In this document: positions 33,469-40,038 of the stretch, one piece after another
How positions within the stretch are numbered: position 1 is the stretch's first letter
Layout of the letters: each line of letters opens with the position of its first letter
Assembly: GCA_015066445.1 (NCBI GenBank)
Contig: SVOK01000018.1
Location: 1-40,038 of the forward strand
Direction: 5' to 3'
Length of the DNA: 40,038 nucleotides
Origin: Oscillospiraceae bacterium
Lineage (GTDB): Bacteria > Bacillota > Clostridia > Oscillospirales > Acutalibacteraceae
The notes under the pieces: model-generated
What the model was told of the DNA's origin: nothing
What the model saw: the letters and a program-made list of their open reading frames with translations, nothing else
The model's database searches: none
Position numbers and translations under genes: made by a program

Positions 33469-35397
33469 TTATTTACCTGATTTAGTATAGCTTAAAAGTC
33501 CGCCGGCCTTAAGAATTGCTTTTTGACGCTCTGTGAAAGATACAGAAAGCTCAAAGCTTTCGCCTGTGGTTTCATTCTTTAAGGTGATTTCGCCCTTATC
33601 CATACCCTCGAATACATTCACAAGGGTTAATTTATCACCCTGATTAAGTTTATCATAATCGTCGGGATTTTTAAAGGTTAAAGGCATAATACCTGCATTG
33701 ATAAGGTTAGCAACGTGAATTCTTGCAAAGCTCTTTGTTATAACCGCACGAACACCTAAATACATAGGAACTAATGCTGCGTGCTCACGTGAAGAGCCCT
33801 GACCGTAGTTACTGCCACCCACAATAATACTTCTGCCAAGCGCCTTTGCGCGCTCAGGGAATGAAGTATCGCAAACACCGAAGCAGAACTGTGACAAATG
33901 GGGAATATTTGAACGGTAAGGAAGAATCTTTGCGCCTGCAGGCATGATATGGTCGGTTGTGATATTATCTCCAACCTTAAGACCTATTTCTGCTGTAAGG
34001 GTATCCTCCTGAGGGATTTCTGTCGGGAAAGGCTTAATGTTAGGTCCACGGAGCACCTCTAAGCTTTCAGCCTCCTCAGGGCTTGCAGGAGCAATAACTG
34101 CTGTATCGTCGATAACGAATTTTTCGGGCATTTTGATTTCGGGCATTTCGCCTAAGAGACGGGGGTCTGTAATCTCACCTGTGAGCGCTGCCGCAACAGC
34201 AGTTTCGGGAGATACAAGATAAACCTGACCGTCAGCAGTACCGCTTCTGCCCTCAAAGTTACGGTTAAAGGTTCTGAGCGATACACCGCCGCTGTTGGGT
34301 GAGAAGCCCATACCGATACAAGGTCCGCAAGCACATTCAAGAAGTCGAGCACCGCTAGCGAGTATATCGGTCAATGCACCGCAATCAGCCAACATTTTAA
34401 GAACCTGTTTAGAACCGGGGGATATTGAAAGGCTTACCATTGGGTCTATTACCTTGCCCTTTAATAAAGCGGCAACCTTTAACATATCAAGAAGTGATGA
34501 GTTTGTGCAGGAGCCGATACAAACCTGATCAACCTTAGTGCCCTTTAAGGACTCTACAGTTACTATATTATCAGGGCTGTGAGGACAAGCGATAAGAGGC
34601 TTTAGCTCTGACAGATTTATATCAATTACTCTATCATAAACAGCATCAGCATCACTTGAAAGCTCTACATAGTCCTCGCCTCGGCCCTCAGCCTCTAAGA
34701 AAGCCTTGGTAATTTCGTCTGACGGGAAAATTGAGGTTGTAGCGCCAAGCTCTGTACCCATATTAGTAATTGTAGCACGCTCGGGAACTGACAGAGTTTT
34801 AATACCCTCGCCACCCCATTCAATTATAGCGCCAACACCGCCCTTAACTGACAGTATACGCAAAATTTCAAGGCTTATATCCTTAGCAGTAACAAAGGGA
34901 TTAAGTTTTCCTGTAAGATTAACCTTATACATTTTAGGCATTGTAATATAGTAAGCTCCGCCGCCCATTGCAACTGCAACATCAAGACCGCCAGCTCCCA
35001 TTGCAAGCATACCAATACCGCCGCCTGTGGGGGTATGGCTGTCAGAGCCTATGAGTGTTTTACCGGGCTTGCCGAAACGCTCTAAGTGAACCTGATGGCA
35101 AATACCGTTACCGGGACGTGAGAAATAAATGCCATGCTTTTTACAAACCGACTGAATATATCTGTGGTCGTCTGCATTTTCAAAGCCTGACTGTAATGTA
35201 TTGTGGTCAATATAAGCCACGCTTCTCTCAGTTTTAACACGGTCAAGACCCATTGTTTCAAACTCTAAGTATGCCATAGTACCTGTAGCATCCTGAGTTA
35301 AGGTCTGGTCGATTTTAAGAGCCACCTCACTGCCAACGGTCATATCACCGCTGAGCATATGCGCCTTAATAATTTTTTGTGCAATAGTTAAACCCAT
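33469..35397 (-). CDS. acnA: Aconitate hydratase
   Basis: A 642-residue [4Fe-4S] enzyme interconverting citrate and isocitrate, of the shorter single-chain type (AcnA/mitochondrial-like order). Cluster ligands are seen in CIGSCTNSSLLDML and ECACGPCIGMG. The swivel domain near the C-terminus has GSNYGQGSSREHAALVPMYLGVRAV. The N-terminal active-site segment GSDSHTPTGGGIGMLAMGAGGLDVA is complete. It starts 5 nt after the GntR stop codon and precedes icd by 20 nt, all one operon. A LeuC-like isopropylmalate isomerase is excluded because the small domain is fused here. Confidence 0.95.
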   Translation of the reverse strand: MGLTIAQKIIKAHMLSGDMTVGSEVALKIDQTLTQDATGTMAYLEFETMGLDRVKTERSVAYIDHNTLQSGFENADDHRYIQSVCKKHGIYFSRPGNGICHQVHLERFGKPGKTLIGSDSHTPTGGGIGMLAMGAGGLDVAVAMGGGAYYITMPKMYKVNLTGKLNPFVTAKDISLEILRILSVKGGVGAIIEWGGEGIKTLSVPERATITNMGTELGATTSIFPSDEITKAFLEAEGRGEDYVELSSDADAVYDRVIDINLSELKPLIACPHSPDNIVTVESLKGTKVDQVCIGSCTNSSLLDMLKVAALLKGKVIDPMVSLSISPGSKQVLKMLADCGALTDILASGARLLECACGPCIGMGFSPNSGGVSLRTFNRNFEGRSGTADGQVYLVSPETAVAAALTGEITDPRLLGEMPEIKMPEKFVIDDTAVIAPASPEEAESLEVLRGPNIKPFPTEIPQEDTLTAEIGLKVGDNITTDHIMPAGAKILPYRSNIPHLSQFCFGVCDTSFPERAKALGRSIIVGGSNYGQGSSREHAALVPMYLGVRAVITKSFARIHVANLINAGIMPLTFKNPDDYDKLNQGDKLTLVNVFEGMDKGEITLKNETTGESFELSVSFTERQKAILKAGGLLSYTKSGK

Positions 35398-35402
35398 TTT
35401 TA

Positions 35403-36041
35403 TTATCCTTTCTTTATGTGGTTATAAGCATTCTCTACATGCTCTTTAGCATATCTTTCAGCAAGCTCGCTGTCACCTGCGGCTACAGCCTCATATATTT
35501 TGCGATGTTCTTCTACAGAAGCTACTGCTCTGCTTTTACTTTCGACAGAAGCTTTGCGGTATTTCTGTGCTTTTTTATGAAGTGGCAAAAGTGTATCATA
35601 AAATACCATACTTCCGCTAAGCTCATACATTCTGTTATGGAATTTATTATCCATTTTCTTTATACGGTCTGCATCCTTTTTCTCAAGATAAAATTCTTGC
35701 AGCTCCAAAGCCTCACGAAGTGCTTCAAGCTTTTCCTTGGTAGCGTTTTTTGCCGCCATAGCCGCTATCAAGCCTTCCAGCTGGCCTCTTATTAAATAAA
35801 TATCCTCTAAATCCTTTTCGGTAATACCAATTACCATTGAGCCCTTACCTGTTTCTTCTATTAAGTGCTCCTGTTCAAGACGGCGGAGCGCCTCTCTGAT
35901 AGGAGTGCGGCTAACACCAAGCTCTGAGCTTAGCTTGCTCTCGGTAAGAATTTCACCTCGGCTGTATTTGCCGCTTAATATATTGGTTTCAAGGTGCTCA
36001 AAAACCTGATCGGCAAGGGACACAGTCTTATGTTCTAACAT
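35403..36041 (-). CDS. GntR-family regulator, FCD/FadR subgroup
   Basis: A 212-residue regulator with an N-terminal winged helix (residues about 8-72; SLADQVFEHLETNILSGKYSRGEILTESKLSSELGVSRTPIREALRRLEQEHLI). The FCD ligand domain (about 78-205) contains a metal-type His/Asp pattern (DNKFHNRMYELSG, EEHRKIYEAVAAGD). FCD regulators usually sense small organic acids. It is the second gene of the operon it presumably controls, through the 22-bp palindrome over the operon promoter. Citrate or a related acid is the natural effector candidate, by inference. Confidence 0.92.
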   Translation of the reverse strand: MLEHKTVSLADQVFEHLETNILSGKYSRGEILTESKLSSELGVSRTPIREALRRLEQEHLIEETGKGSMVIGITEKDLEDIYLIRGQLEGLIAAMAAKNATKEKLEALREALELQEFYLEKKDADRIKKMDNKFHNRMYELSGSMVFYDTLLPLHKKAQKYRKASVESKSRAVASVEEHRKIYEAVAAGDSELAERYAKEHVENAYNHIKKG

Positions 36042-36055
36042 CCTGTCTCTCTCCT

Positions 36056-37432
36056 TTAAAATGTTTTAAAGCGTCCGCCCGAGAACTCTTCTATCTTCTT
36101 TTCGAGCTCGCCGTTTGAAAGGGCGGTCTGTCTGCCGTCTTCATACTCTTTATCTACCCATTCCTTAAGAGCAATAACAAGCGGGTCTTTTTTATCAAGA
36201 GCCTCACTCTTTGGCAAACGGTAGTTATTATTTATCCAATAAGCAATACCTGCAAGACCGCTTGTTTTACTGATAGAAACAGATGCGGGTCTGCCGAGTA
36301 TTTTCTCTGTATTGAATATATTGTAAATTTCCTCGTCCTTTAAAAGTCCGTCTGCGTGGATACCCGCTCTCGTAACATTAAAGTTTCTGCCCACAAAGGG
36401 AGTCATCGGCGGAACATCATAGCCCATCTCATTTTTAAAGTATTCGGCAATTTCGGTTATAACCGAGGTATCCATACCGTCAAGTGCTCCTCTGAGCGAA
36501 GCATATTCCATAATCATTGCTTCAAGCGGAACATTACCTGTTCTTTCTCCGATACCAAGGAGCGAGCAGTTAACAGCACAAGCACCGTAAAGCCAGGCTG
36601 TTGAAGCATTTGCAACCGCTTTATAGAAATCGTTATGACCGTGCCATTCGAGCATCTCACTCGGAACATCGGAATAGTGCTGTAAACCGTAGATAATACC
36701 CGGTACACTTCTCGGTAGTGCTACCTCACTGTAAGGCACACCGTAGCCCATAGTATCACAGGCGCGAATTCTTACAGGAATACCTGCATCTTTAGACATT
36801 TTCATAAGCTCGTTAACAAAAGGAACAACAAAGCCGTAAAAATCAGCTCTTGTAATATCCTCCAAATGGCATCTCGGCATTACGCCTGCCTCAAACGCCT
36901 CAGCAACAGCCGCCAAATATGTATCCATAGCCTGCTTACGTGTCATTTTAAGCTTTTTGAAAATATGATAGTCACTGCAGGATACTAAAATTCCCGTTTC
37001 TCTGATACCCAAATCCTTAACAAGCTTGAAATCCTCCTTGCTTGCTCTTATCCAGGTGGTAATTTCGGGGAATTTTAGTCCCAAAGCCTGACATTTTTCA
37101 AGCGCCTCTCTATCCTTTTTACTGTAAACAAAAAACTCGGTCTGACGGATTATTCCAAAAGGACCGCCAAGCTTTGACATCAGTTTATAAAGATGCACTA
37201 TCTGGTCTACAGTATACGGCTCAACCGACTGCTGACCGTCACGCAAGGAAGTATCTGTAATCCAGATTTCCTTAGGCATACCCATCGGCACTCGGCGGTG
37301 GTTGAATGCCACTCTCGGTATATCATCATAAGTGTATAAGTCTCTGTAAAGATTAGGCTCTGCCACATCCTGCAAAGAATATTTATACATTGACTGTTCC
37401 AACAAATTGGTTTTATTAGAAAGCTCTAACAT
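36056..37432 (-). CDS. Probable Re-citrate synthase (homocitrate/isopropylmalate synthase-like)
   Basis: A 459-residue HMGL-type TIM-barrel Claisen-condensing enzyme. Motifs: ITDTSLRDGQQS (about residues 57-68), EWHGHNDFYKAVANA (metal-binding HxH, about 257-271) and GIHADGLL. Relatives make isopropylmalate, homocitrate or, as in Clostridium kluyveri, citrate with Re specificity. The operon partners aconitase and isocitrate dehydrogenase favour citrate synthesis from oxaloacetate and acetyl-CoA, giving 2-oxoglutarate for glutamate. I chose ATG 37432 because GAGGTG is well placed, while the upstream ATG at 37462 lies in the operator. Homocitrate synthase is the main alternative. Confidence 0.82.
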   Translation of the reverse strand: MLELSNKTNLLEQSMYKYSLQDVAEPNLYRDLYTYDDIPRVAFNHRRVPMGMPKEIWITDTSLRDGQQSVEPYTVDQIVHLYKLMSKLGGPFGIIRQTEFFVYSKKDREALEKCQALGLKFPEITTWIRASKEDFKLVKDLGIRETGILVSCSDYHIFKKLKMTRKQAMDTYLAAVAEAFEAGVMPRCHLEDITRADFYGFVVPFVNELMKMSKDAGIPVRIRACDTMGYGVPYSEVALPRSVPGIIYGLQHYSDVPSEMLEWHGHNDFYKAVANASTAWLYGACAVNCSLLGIGERTGNVPLEAMIMEYASLRGALDGMDTSVITEIAEYFKNEMGYDVPPMTPFVGRNFNVTRAGIHADGLLKDEEIYNIFNTEKILGRPASVSISKTSGLAGIAYWINNNYRLPKSEALDKKDPLVIALKEWVDKEYEDGRQTALSNGELEKKIEEFSGGRFKTF

Positions 37433-37446
37433 CTTAGTCACCTCTC

Positions 37447-37468
37447 GTATAATTGTATACAATTATAC
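37447..37468. promoter_or_regulatory. 22-bp perfect palindromic operator of the citrate operon
   Basis: GTATAATTGTA and its exact inverted copy, centred between 37457 and 37458, contain the TTGTATACAA core typical of FCD-subgroup GntR sites. It covers the -10 box of the operon promoter, so binding would repress transcription. The likely ligand is the GntR protein encoded as the second gene of this operon. Confidence 0.85.
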
Positions 37469-37489
37469 TCATATTCAAGTATTTGTCAA
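37462..37489 (-). promoter_or_regulatory. Promoter of the citrate operon
   Basis: Perfect TTGACA (37484-37489) and perfect TATAAT (37462-37467) with a 16-nt spacer on the minus strand. The -10 box lies within the palindromic operator. A plus-strand promoter at 37540-37568 faces the opposite way. Confidence 0.85.
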
Positions 37490-37539
37490 TACCTAAGTGT
37501 AATAAGATGTTAAATTTTTTAATGTTACTATTTTGTGAT

Positions 37540-37568
37540 TTGACTATGTTCCCTTTATTTGGTAAAAT
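37540..37568 (+). promoter_or_regulatory. Promoter of the small membrane protein gene
   Basis: TTGACT (37540-37545) and TAAAAT (37563-37568) with a 17-nt spacer on the plus strand, about 80 nt before the chosen start codon. Confidence 0.65.
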
Positions 37569-37655
37569 ATAAATGCCGAATTTGAGAGTGTTTTTATTTT
37601 AATGATAAGAAAAGTATATAAATCGGCACTTAGCTTAGAAAGAAAGGGTTTGCGT

Positions 37656-38126
37656 ATGATAAAAATAAGAAAGCTAAAAGACGCACAGGACTTTTATAAT
37701 TATTTGGAAAATAACGCTCAAAAAAGTTCTAAAAAATTGCGTTTTTATCGCAAATATTATTATCCGAGTGAAATAGGCTTTTATTATCATACGAATAAAA
37801 ATAAAACCGTTATATATTACGAAACCGGTGTGCATGGTAAGGGCGGTGATATATCAACTGATAAAACCTTTTTAATTTGTTGGAATATAAAATTTTTAAA
37901 AACAAATTGGCTGTTTACATTTTTGTTCGTTAGTCCATTATTTTTTGCAGTAGTATTATTTGATGCACTTTTAATTTTGTATACGCAGAAAATAGTCTAT
38001 GGAGCATCAGCAATTGTTTTTTTACCTATTGTATTATTATTGCATTATAAACAGGCTATAAAATTATTAGAATTTATTGATGATATTCCAAAAGATAACG
38101 TTGGAAGGAAGACGGGGGACGGTTAG
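37656..38126 (+). CDS. Hypothetical membrane protein with repeat-derived C-terminus
   Basis: A 156-residue protein that I do not recognise. The N-terminal 80 residues are basic and aromatic (MIKIRKLKDAQDFYNYLENNAQKSS..., FYRKYYYPSEIGFYYH). Two membrane segments follow at about 95-115 and 120-140 (WLFTFLFVSPLFFAVVLFDALLI, IVYGASAIVFLPIVLLL). The start at 37656 has AAGGG about 8 nt upstream; an in-frame ATG at 37602 is possible but lacks a site. The last codons (KTGDG, stop) lie in a GGGGACGGTT repeat, so the original end of the gene was probably replaced. Confidence 0.6.
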   Translation: MIKIRKLKDAQDFYNYLENNAQKSSKKLRFYRKYYYPSEIGFYYHTNKNKTVIYYETGVHGKGGDISTDKTFLICWNIKFLKTNWLFTFLFVSPLFFAVVLFDALLILYTQKIVYGASAIVFLPIVLLLHYKQAIKLLEFIDDIPKDNVGRKTGDG

Positions 38127-38170
38127 CGGGAGACAAGGGGACGGTTCTCTGTGTTGACAGACAGGGGCGA
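38111..38170 (+). repeat. GGGGACGGTT dispersed-repeat remnant
   Basis: GGGGACGGTT occurs at 38115-38124 and 38137-38146, the second continuing CTCTGTGTTGACAGACAGG. Stretches of this type recur in Clostridia intergenic regions, often beside IS200-like transposase remnants, as I recall. The first copy supplies the stop codon of the preceding gene. Confidence 0.5.
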
Positions 38171-38205
38171 TTTTCAGCTCCCTCTCCTTTTATCATTACA
38201 AAAAT

Positions 38206-38241
38206 AAAAAACTTCTTAAACTAAAGTTTAAGAAGTTTTTT
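38206..38241. terminator. Bidirectional terminator
   Basis: Perfect 17-bp arms (38206-38222 and 38225-38241; core ACTTCTTAAACT) with a 2-nt central gap, flanked by A-runs on the left and TTTTTTGTTTTT on the right. It serves the plus-strand membrane protein gene and the minus-strand 79-residue gene. Confidence 0.85.
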
Positions 38242-38249
38242 GTTTTTAA

Positions 38250-38489
38250 CTATTGCTTAATAACTTTTACAAAGACTAATATAGAAAGAACTATGCCGCC
38301 TGTGGCGTAAAGACCGATTACTGAACCTAAAAGGCTGAATAAAATACCTATAATCGGAAGCTTTGCGAGTAGTCCGATTATCACTCCGCAAACAACATCA
38401 ATTACAGCATAAATAATCAGCGCAACAATAAAATTGTTCACTTCTGTAGCCTTAAAAGCATTTGGGAATAGTTTCTTTAATGTGTCCAT
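38250..38489 (-). CDS. Small two-span membrane protein of unknown function
   Basis: A 79-residue protein with an amphipathic N-terminus (MDTLKKLFPNAFKATEVNN) and two hydrophobic spans, about 20-42 and 46-74, rich in Gly. AAGGAG lies 8 nt before the ATG. Small proteins of this look are common and uncharacterised in gut Clostridia. It stands alone with a terminator directly downstream. I assign no function. Confidence 0.72.
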   Translation of the reverse strand: MDTLKKLFPNAFKATEVNNFIVALIIYAVIDVVCGVIIGLLAKLPIIGILFSLLGSVIGLYATGGIVLSILVFVKVIKQ

Positions 38490-38546
38490 TAAAAATTCTC
38501 CTTTATAAATTTTTTATAAACCTAATCACTTAGATTATTCCAATCA

Positions 38547-39539
38547 TTATCTTGTTATGCATTCTACCTTGTAGCCTCTTTGTTTTAACAGCTCTGCCAC
38601 TGCGCCTTCACCTACAATATGCGCCGCACCAACACAAATAAACACCTCTTTACCGGACTTTAACGAGGCCTCCGCATAATCTGTCATCGAAAGATTTCTA
38701 TCCACAAACATAGCCTTGATATATTCTTCATATAGTTGTTTTTCCGCTGTGGTCATATCCTGATCTTCATTTGCAAGATATTCCGAAAATTCCTTTTCAT
38801 CGCCTGCCGCCCATATATCCATCAGCTCGTCAAGTTCTGATTTTGCGGTTTCGGGATTTTCGTACATATCCACCGTTTCCTCTAACAGCAATGCCTGTAA
38901 ATCATCAGAGAAGCCTGCCATCATTTGGTATTGCAGCTCAGCTGATTCAACCTCAAGTATTTCCTTTTGATTTTCATAGGCCCTGTCTAATAAATGACGG
39001 TCTATTCCCAAATTGATATTCAGTCCCATCTTCTCATACTGTACAGATTCTATCATACTGCTCCAAAAAGCAGGACAGTAACGGTCAAAGACCGACATGT
39101 ATATATCAAGCTCCTCCATAACGCTGACCGCCTTATTGTAAAGCTCCTCAGAAATATGGTCGTCAATCCTGCTCCCATCTGTATAAACCAATTGTGACAG
39201 TGCCTGTGTCTGAAGCTTCTTATCCTTTTCAAAGGCATTTATATCTAATTCCACTGCCAGACTGTCCGCGTTGTCAAAAGCTTCTAAAACATAGTCCGGC
39301 AAAGGATAATAATTCTCTCTGCCTATATGAATTGAGCCGAACAGCCAAATAACCCGACCGTTGTTATCCGTAACCCGATATAAAAGCGGAGTTGAGCCCT
39401 CTGTTTCTGTTTTGGTGATTGATGAGGTTTTGTCCGAACGGTCCGCAGAACTATTATCTGATGTGACCTTACGGCAAGAAACCAGCGTAAAGCAGAACAC
39501 CAAAATCATTAACCACGCTAACAGCTTTTTCATCTTCAT
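38547..39539 (-). CDS. TraB/GumN-family lipoprotein
   Basis: A 330-residue protein starting at ATG 39539, with AGGAG 8 nt upstream; a GTG at 39548 is less likely. A lipoprotein signal ends in the lipobox LVSC (Cys22), followed by a Ser/Thr/Asp-rich linker. The TraB/PrgY/GumN domain fills residues about 50-328, with the two GxxH motifs WLFGSIHIG (about residue 67) and CVGAAHIVGEGAVAELL near the C-terminus. The TraB fold is related to the Tiki metalloproteases, so an extracytoplasmic peptidase role is possible but unproven. It would sit on the outer face of the membrane. Confidence 0.88.
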   Translation of the reverse strand: MKMKKLLAWLMILVFCFTLVSCRKVTSDNSSADRSDKTSSITKTETEGSTPLLYRVTDNNGRVIWLFGSIHIGRENYYPLPDYVLEAFDNADSLAVELDINAFEKDKKLQTQALSQLVYTDGSRIDDHISEELYNKAVSVMEELDIYMSVFDRYCPAFWSSMIESVQYEKMGLNINLGIDRHLLDRAYENQKEILEVESAELQYQMMAGFSDDLQALLLEETVDMYENPETAKSELDELMDIWAAGDEKEFSEYLANEDQDMTTAEKQLYEEYIKAMFVDRNLSMTDYAEASLKSGKEVFICVGAAHIVGEGAVAELLKQRGYKVECITR

Positions 39540-39609
39540 AAGCAACACTCCTTTAAATTAAGCATATCACATAATCTGTTAAAAATCAAGCAGCCTGCCT
39601 CAATAAAAA

Positions 39610-39717
39610 CTCCCTATCGTTTACTCGGTTATAATAACCATTAATTCAGTTATCAAATATTGTTTTCAGCTTGCAAATACATATAATAACCGTGACGAGA
39701 ATTTAGATGTTAGGGAG
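39610..39717. repeat. Imperfect inverted repeat beside the IS end
   Basis: The ends CTCCCTA (39610-39616) and TAGGGAG (39711-39717) and inner arms CGGTTAT/ATAACCG (39626-39632, 39686-39692) are in inverted order around an AT-rich centre. No gene is seen. It could be a small non-autonomous element or chance. Confidence 0.35.
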
Positions 39718-39728
39718 CATTATTCTGA

Positions 39729-39766
39729 TTAATAGAAAGAAAGAAAATTAATAGAAAGAAAGAAAA
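39729..39766. repeat. 19-bp perfect tandem duplication at the IS boundary
   Basis: TTAATAGAAAGAAAGAAAA is present twice in direct succession (39729-39747 and 39748-39766), ending 4 nt before the palindrome of the IS200/IS605-like element. Confidence 0.85.
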
Positions 39767-39885
39767 TCATAACCACCCGTCCAACGGGTGGTTTGCACAA
39801 GGGCTATAAGCCCATAATGCCGACCCGCGTCTCAAGGCGCGGGCTTTCTCTTTATTCAAGCCTTAGAGTCTTTGCCTCTTTGACT

Positions 39886-39899
39886 ACCCCTAAAGGGGT
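39886..39899 (-). terminator. Hairpin after tnpA
   Basis: ACCCC/GGGGT stem with a TTTA loop directly after the transposase stop codon on the minus strand. It is weak as a terminator because no T-run follows. Confidence 0.4.
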
Positions 39900-40038
39900 T
39901 AACTAAATAGGTCTGCGTACTCTTTCACGCTTAATTTATCTAAGGCAATATCTGCTTTCTCTTGGATATATTTCTTTATTGTGCTCTCATTTAAGCCTAC
40001 TGTAGAAACGTAATATCCTTCTGCCCAAAAGTGACGGT
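39899..40038 (-). CDS. tnpA: IS200/IS605 TnpA transposase (C-terminal 46 codons)
   Basis: Only the C-terminus is in the window, reading RHFWAEGYYVSTVG, then LNESTIKKYIQEKADIALDKLSVKEYADLFS and a TAA stop. The block WAEGYYVSTVGLNE and the helix with STIKKYI, which should hold the catalytic Tyr of the Y1 HUH transposase, are family hallmarks. The HUH motif lies outside the window. Whether the copy is intact cannot be judged here. Confidence 0.9.
   Translation of the reverse strand, partial: RHFWAEGYYVSTVGLNESTIKKYIQEKADIALDKLSVKEYADLFS

Larger units (their letters stand above)
39771..40038 (-). mobile_element. IS200/IS605-family element, 3' end (partial)
   Basis: The end carries the subterminal palindrome AACCACCCGT-CCA-ACGGGTGGTT (39771-39793), as used for recognition by Y1 transposases. 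Two more hairpins follow, at 39801-39813 (GGGCT/AGCCC) and 39824-39843 (CCCGCG/CGCGGG), and another follows the transposase stop. The rest of the element lies beyond the right edge. Confidence 0.85.

Noticed and set aside
32300-37432. Leucine biosynthesis operon (leuA-leuC-leuB)
   Set aside because: The enzyme classes look similar, but the aconitase is a single 642-residue chain with a fused swivel domain and the dehydrogenase has the isocitrate-type substrate loop; no leuD is present.
37602-37655. Upstream start for the plus-strand membrane protein
   Set aside because: The ATG at 37602 lacks a ribosome binding site, while AAGGG precedes the in-frame ATG at 37656.
1-40038. CRISPR array, tRNA or rRNA genes
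   Set aside because: No regularly spaced direct repeats and no cloverleaf or rRNA-like stretches were seen on either strand by eye.

Overview
The window looks like a low-GC Gram-positive chromosome, most probably a gut-type member of the Clostridia (Oscillospirales-like is my guess). The basis is AGGAGG-type ribosome binding sites, TTGACA/TATAAT promoters, a BlaI/BlaR1 pair, a sortase-type surface protein with pilin-like repeats, an OPT transporter with a PqqD-like partner, and a Re-citrate-synthase-type TCA fragment. Almost every gene is on the minus strand; the exceptions are one XRE regulator and one small membrane protein.

Region by region: (1) 1-10580 is a Wzx/Wzy-type surface polysaccharide operon read right to left from one strong promoter at 10551-10579. 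Its order is initiating sugar-phosphate transferase, WbuB-like glycosyltransferase, PIG-L deacetylase, formyltransferase, glycosyltransferase, Wzy-like polymerase, two glycosyltransferases, Wzx flippase, and a CapE/FnlA-type UDP-GlcNAc dehydratase cut by the window edge. The repeat unit probably contains L-FucNAc and perhaps an N-formylated amino sugar. (2) 10588-13250 is a three-gene islet of phage tail-fibre-like genes (collagen repeat, LRR, small protein) with no other phage gene. (3) 13599-16977 holds BlaR1-like and BlaI-like regulators with two operators, and a predicted ATPase. (4) 17024-20860 is a peptide-utilisation group: pepD dipeptidase, OPT transporter and a PqqD-like protein. (5) 20862-23431 holds an SLC13/ArsB-like permease and a split ThrE threonine/serine exporter. 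(6) 23495-24207 holds a rod-like structured RNA with its own promoter and a terminator/antiterminator choice, followed by an XRE regulator. (7) 24233-32243 holds a TetR regulator and a 2388-residue vWA/pilin-repeat surface adhesin. (8) 32246-37489 is an operon making 2-oxoglutarate from oxaloacetate and acetyl-CoA (Re-citrate synthase-like, GntR regulator, aconitase, isocitrate dehydrogenase), with a 22-bp perfect palindromic operator on its promoter. (9) 37540-40038 holds two small membrane proteins, a TraB/GumN-family lipoprotein and the end of an IS200/IS605 element.

The most unusual items are the structured RNA before the XRE gene, the PqqD-OPT-PepD linkage, the deacetylase/formyltransferase pair in the polysaccharide operon, and the orphan phage tail-fibre islet. 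No rRNA, tRNA or CRISPR array was seen. All functional calls are from reading sequence motifs; no database search was possible.
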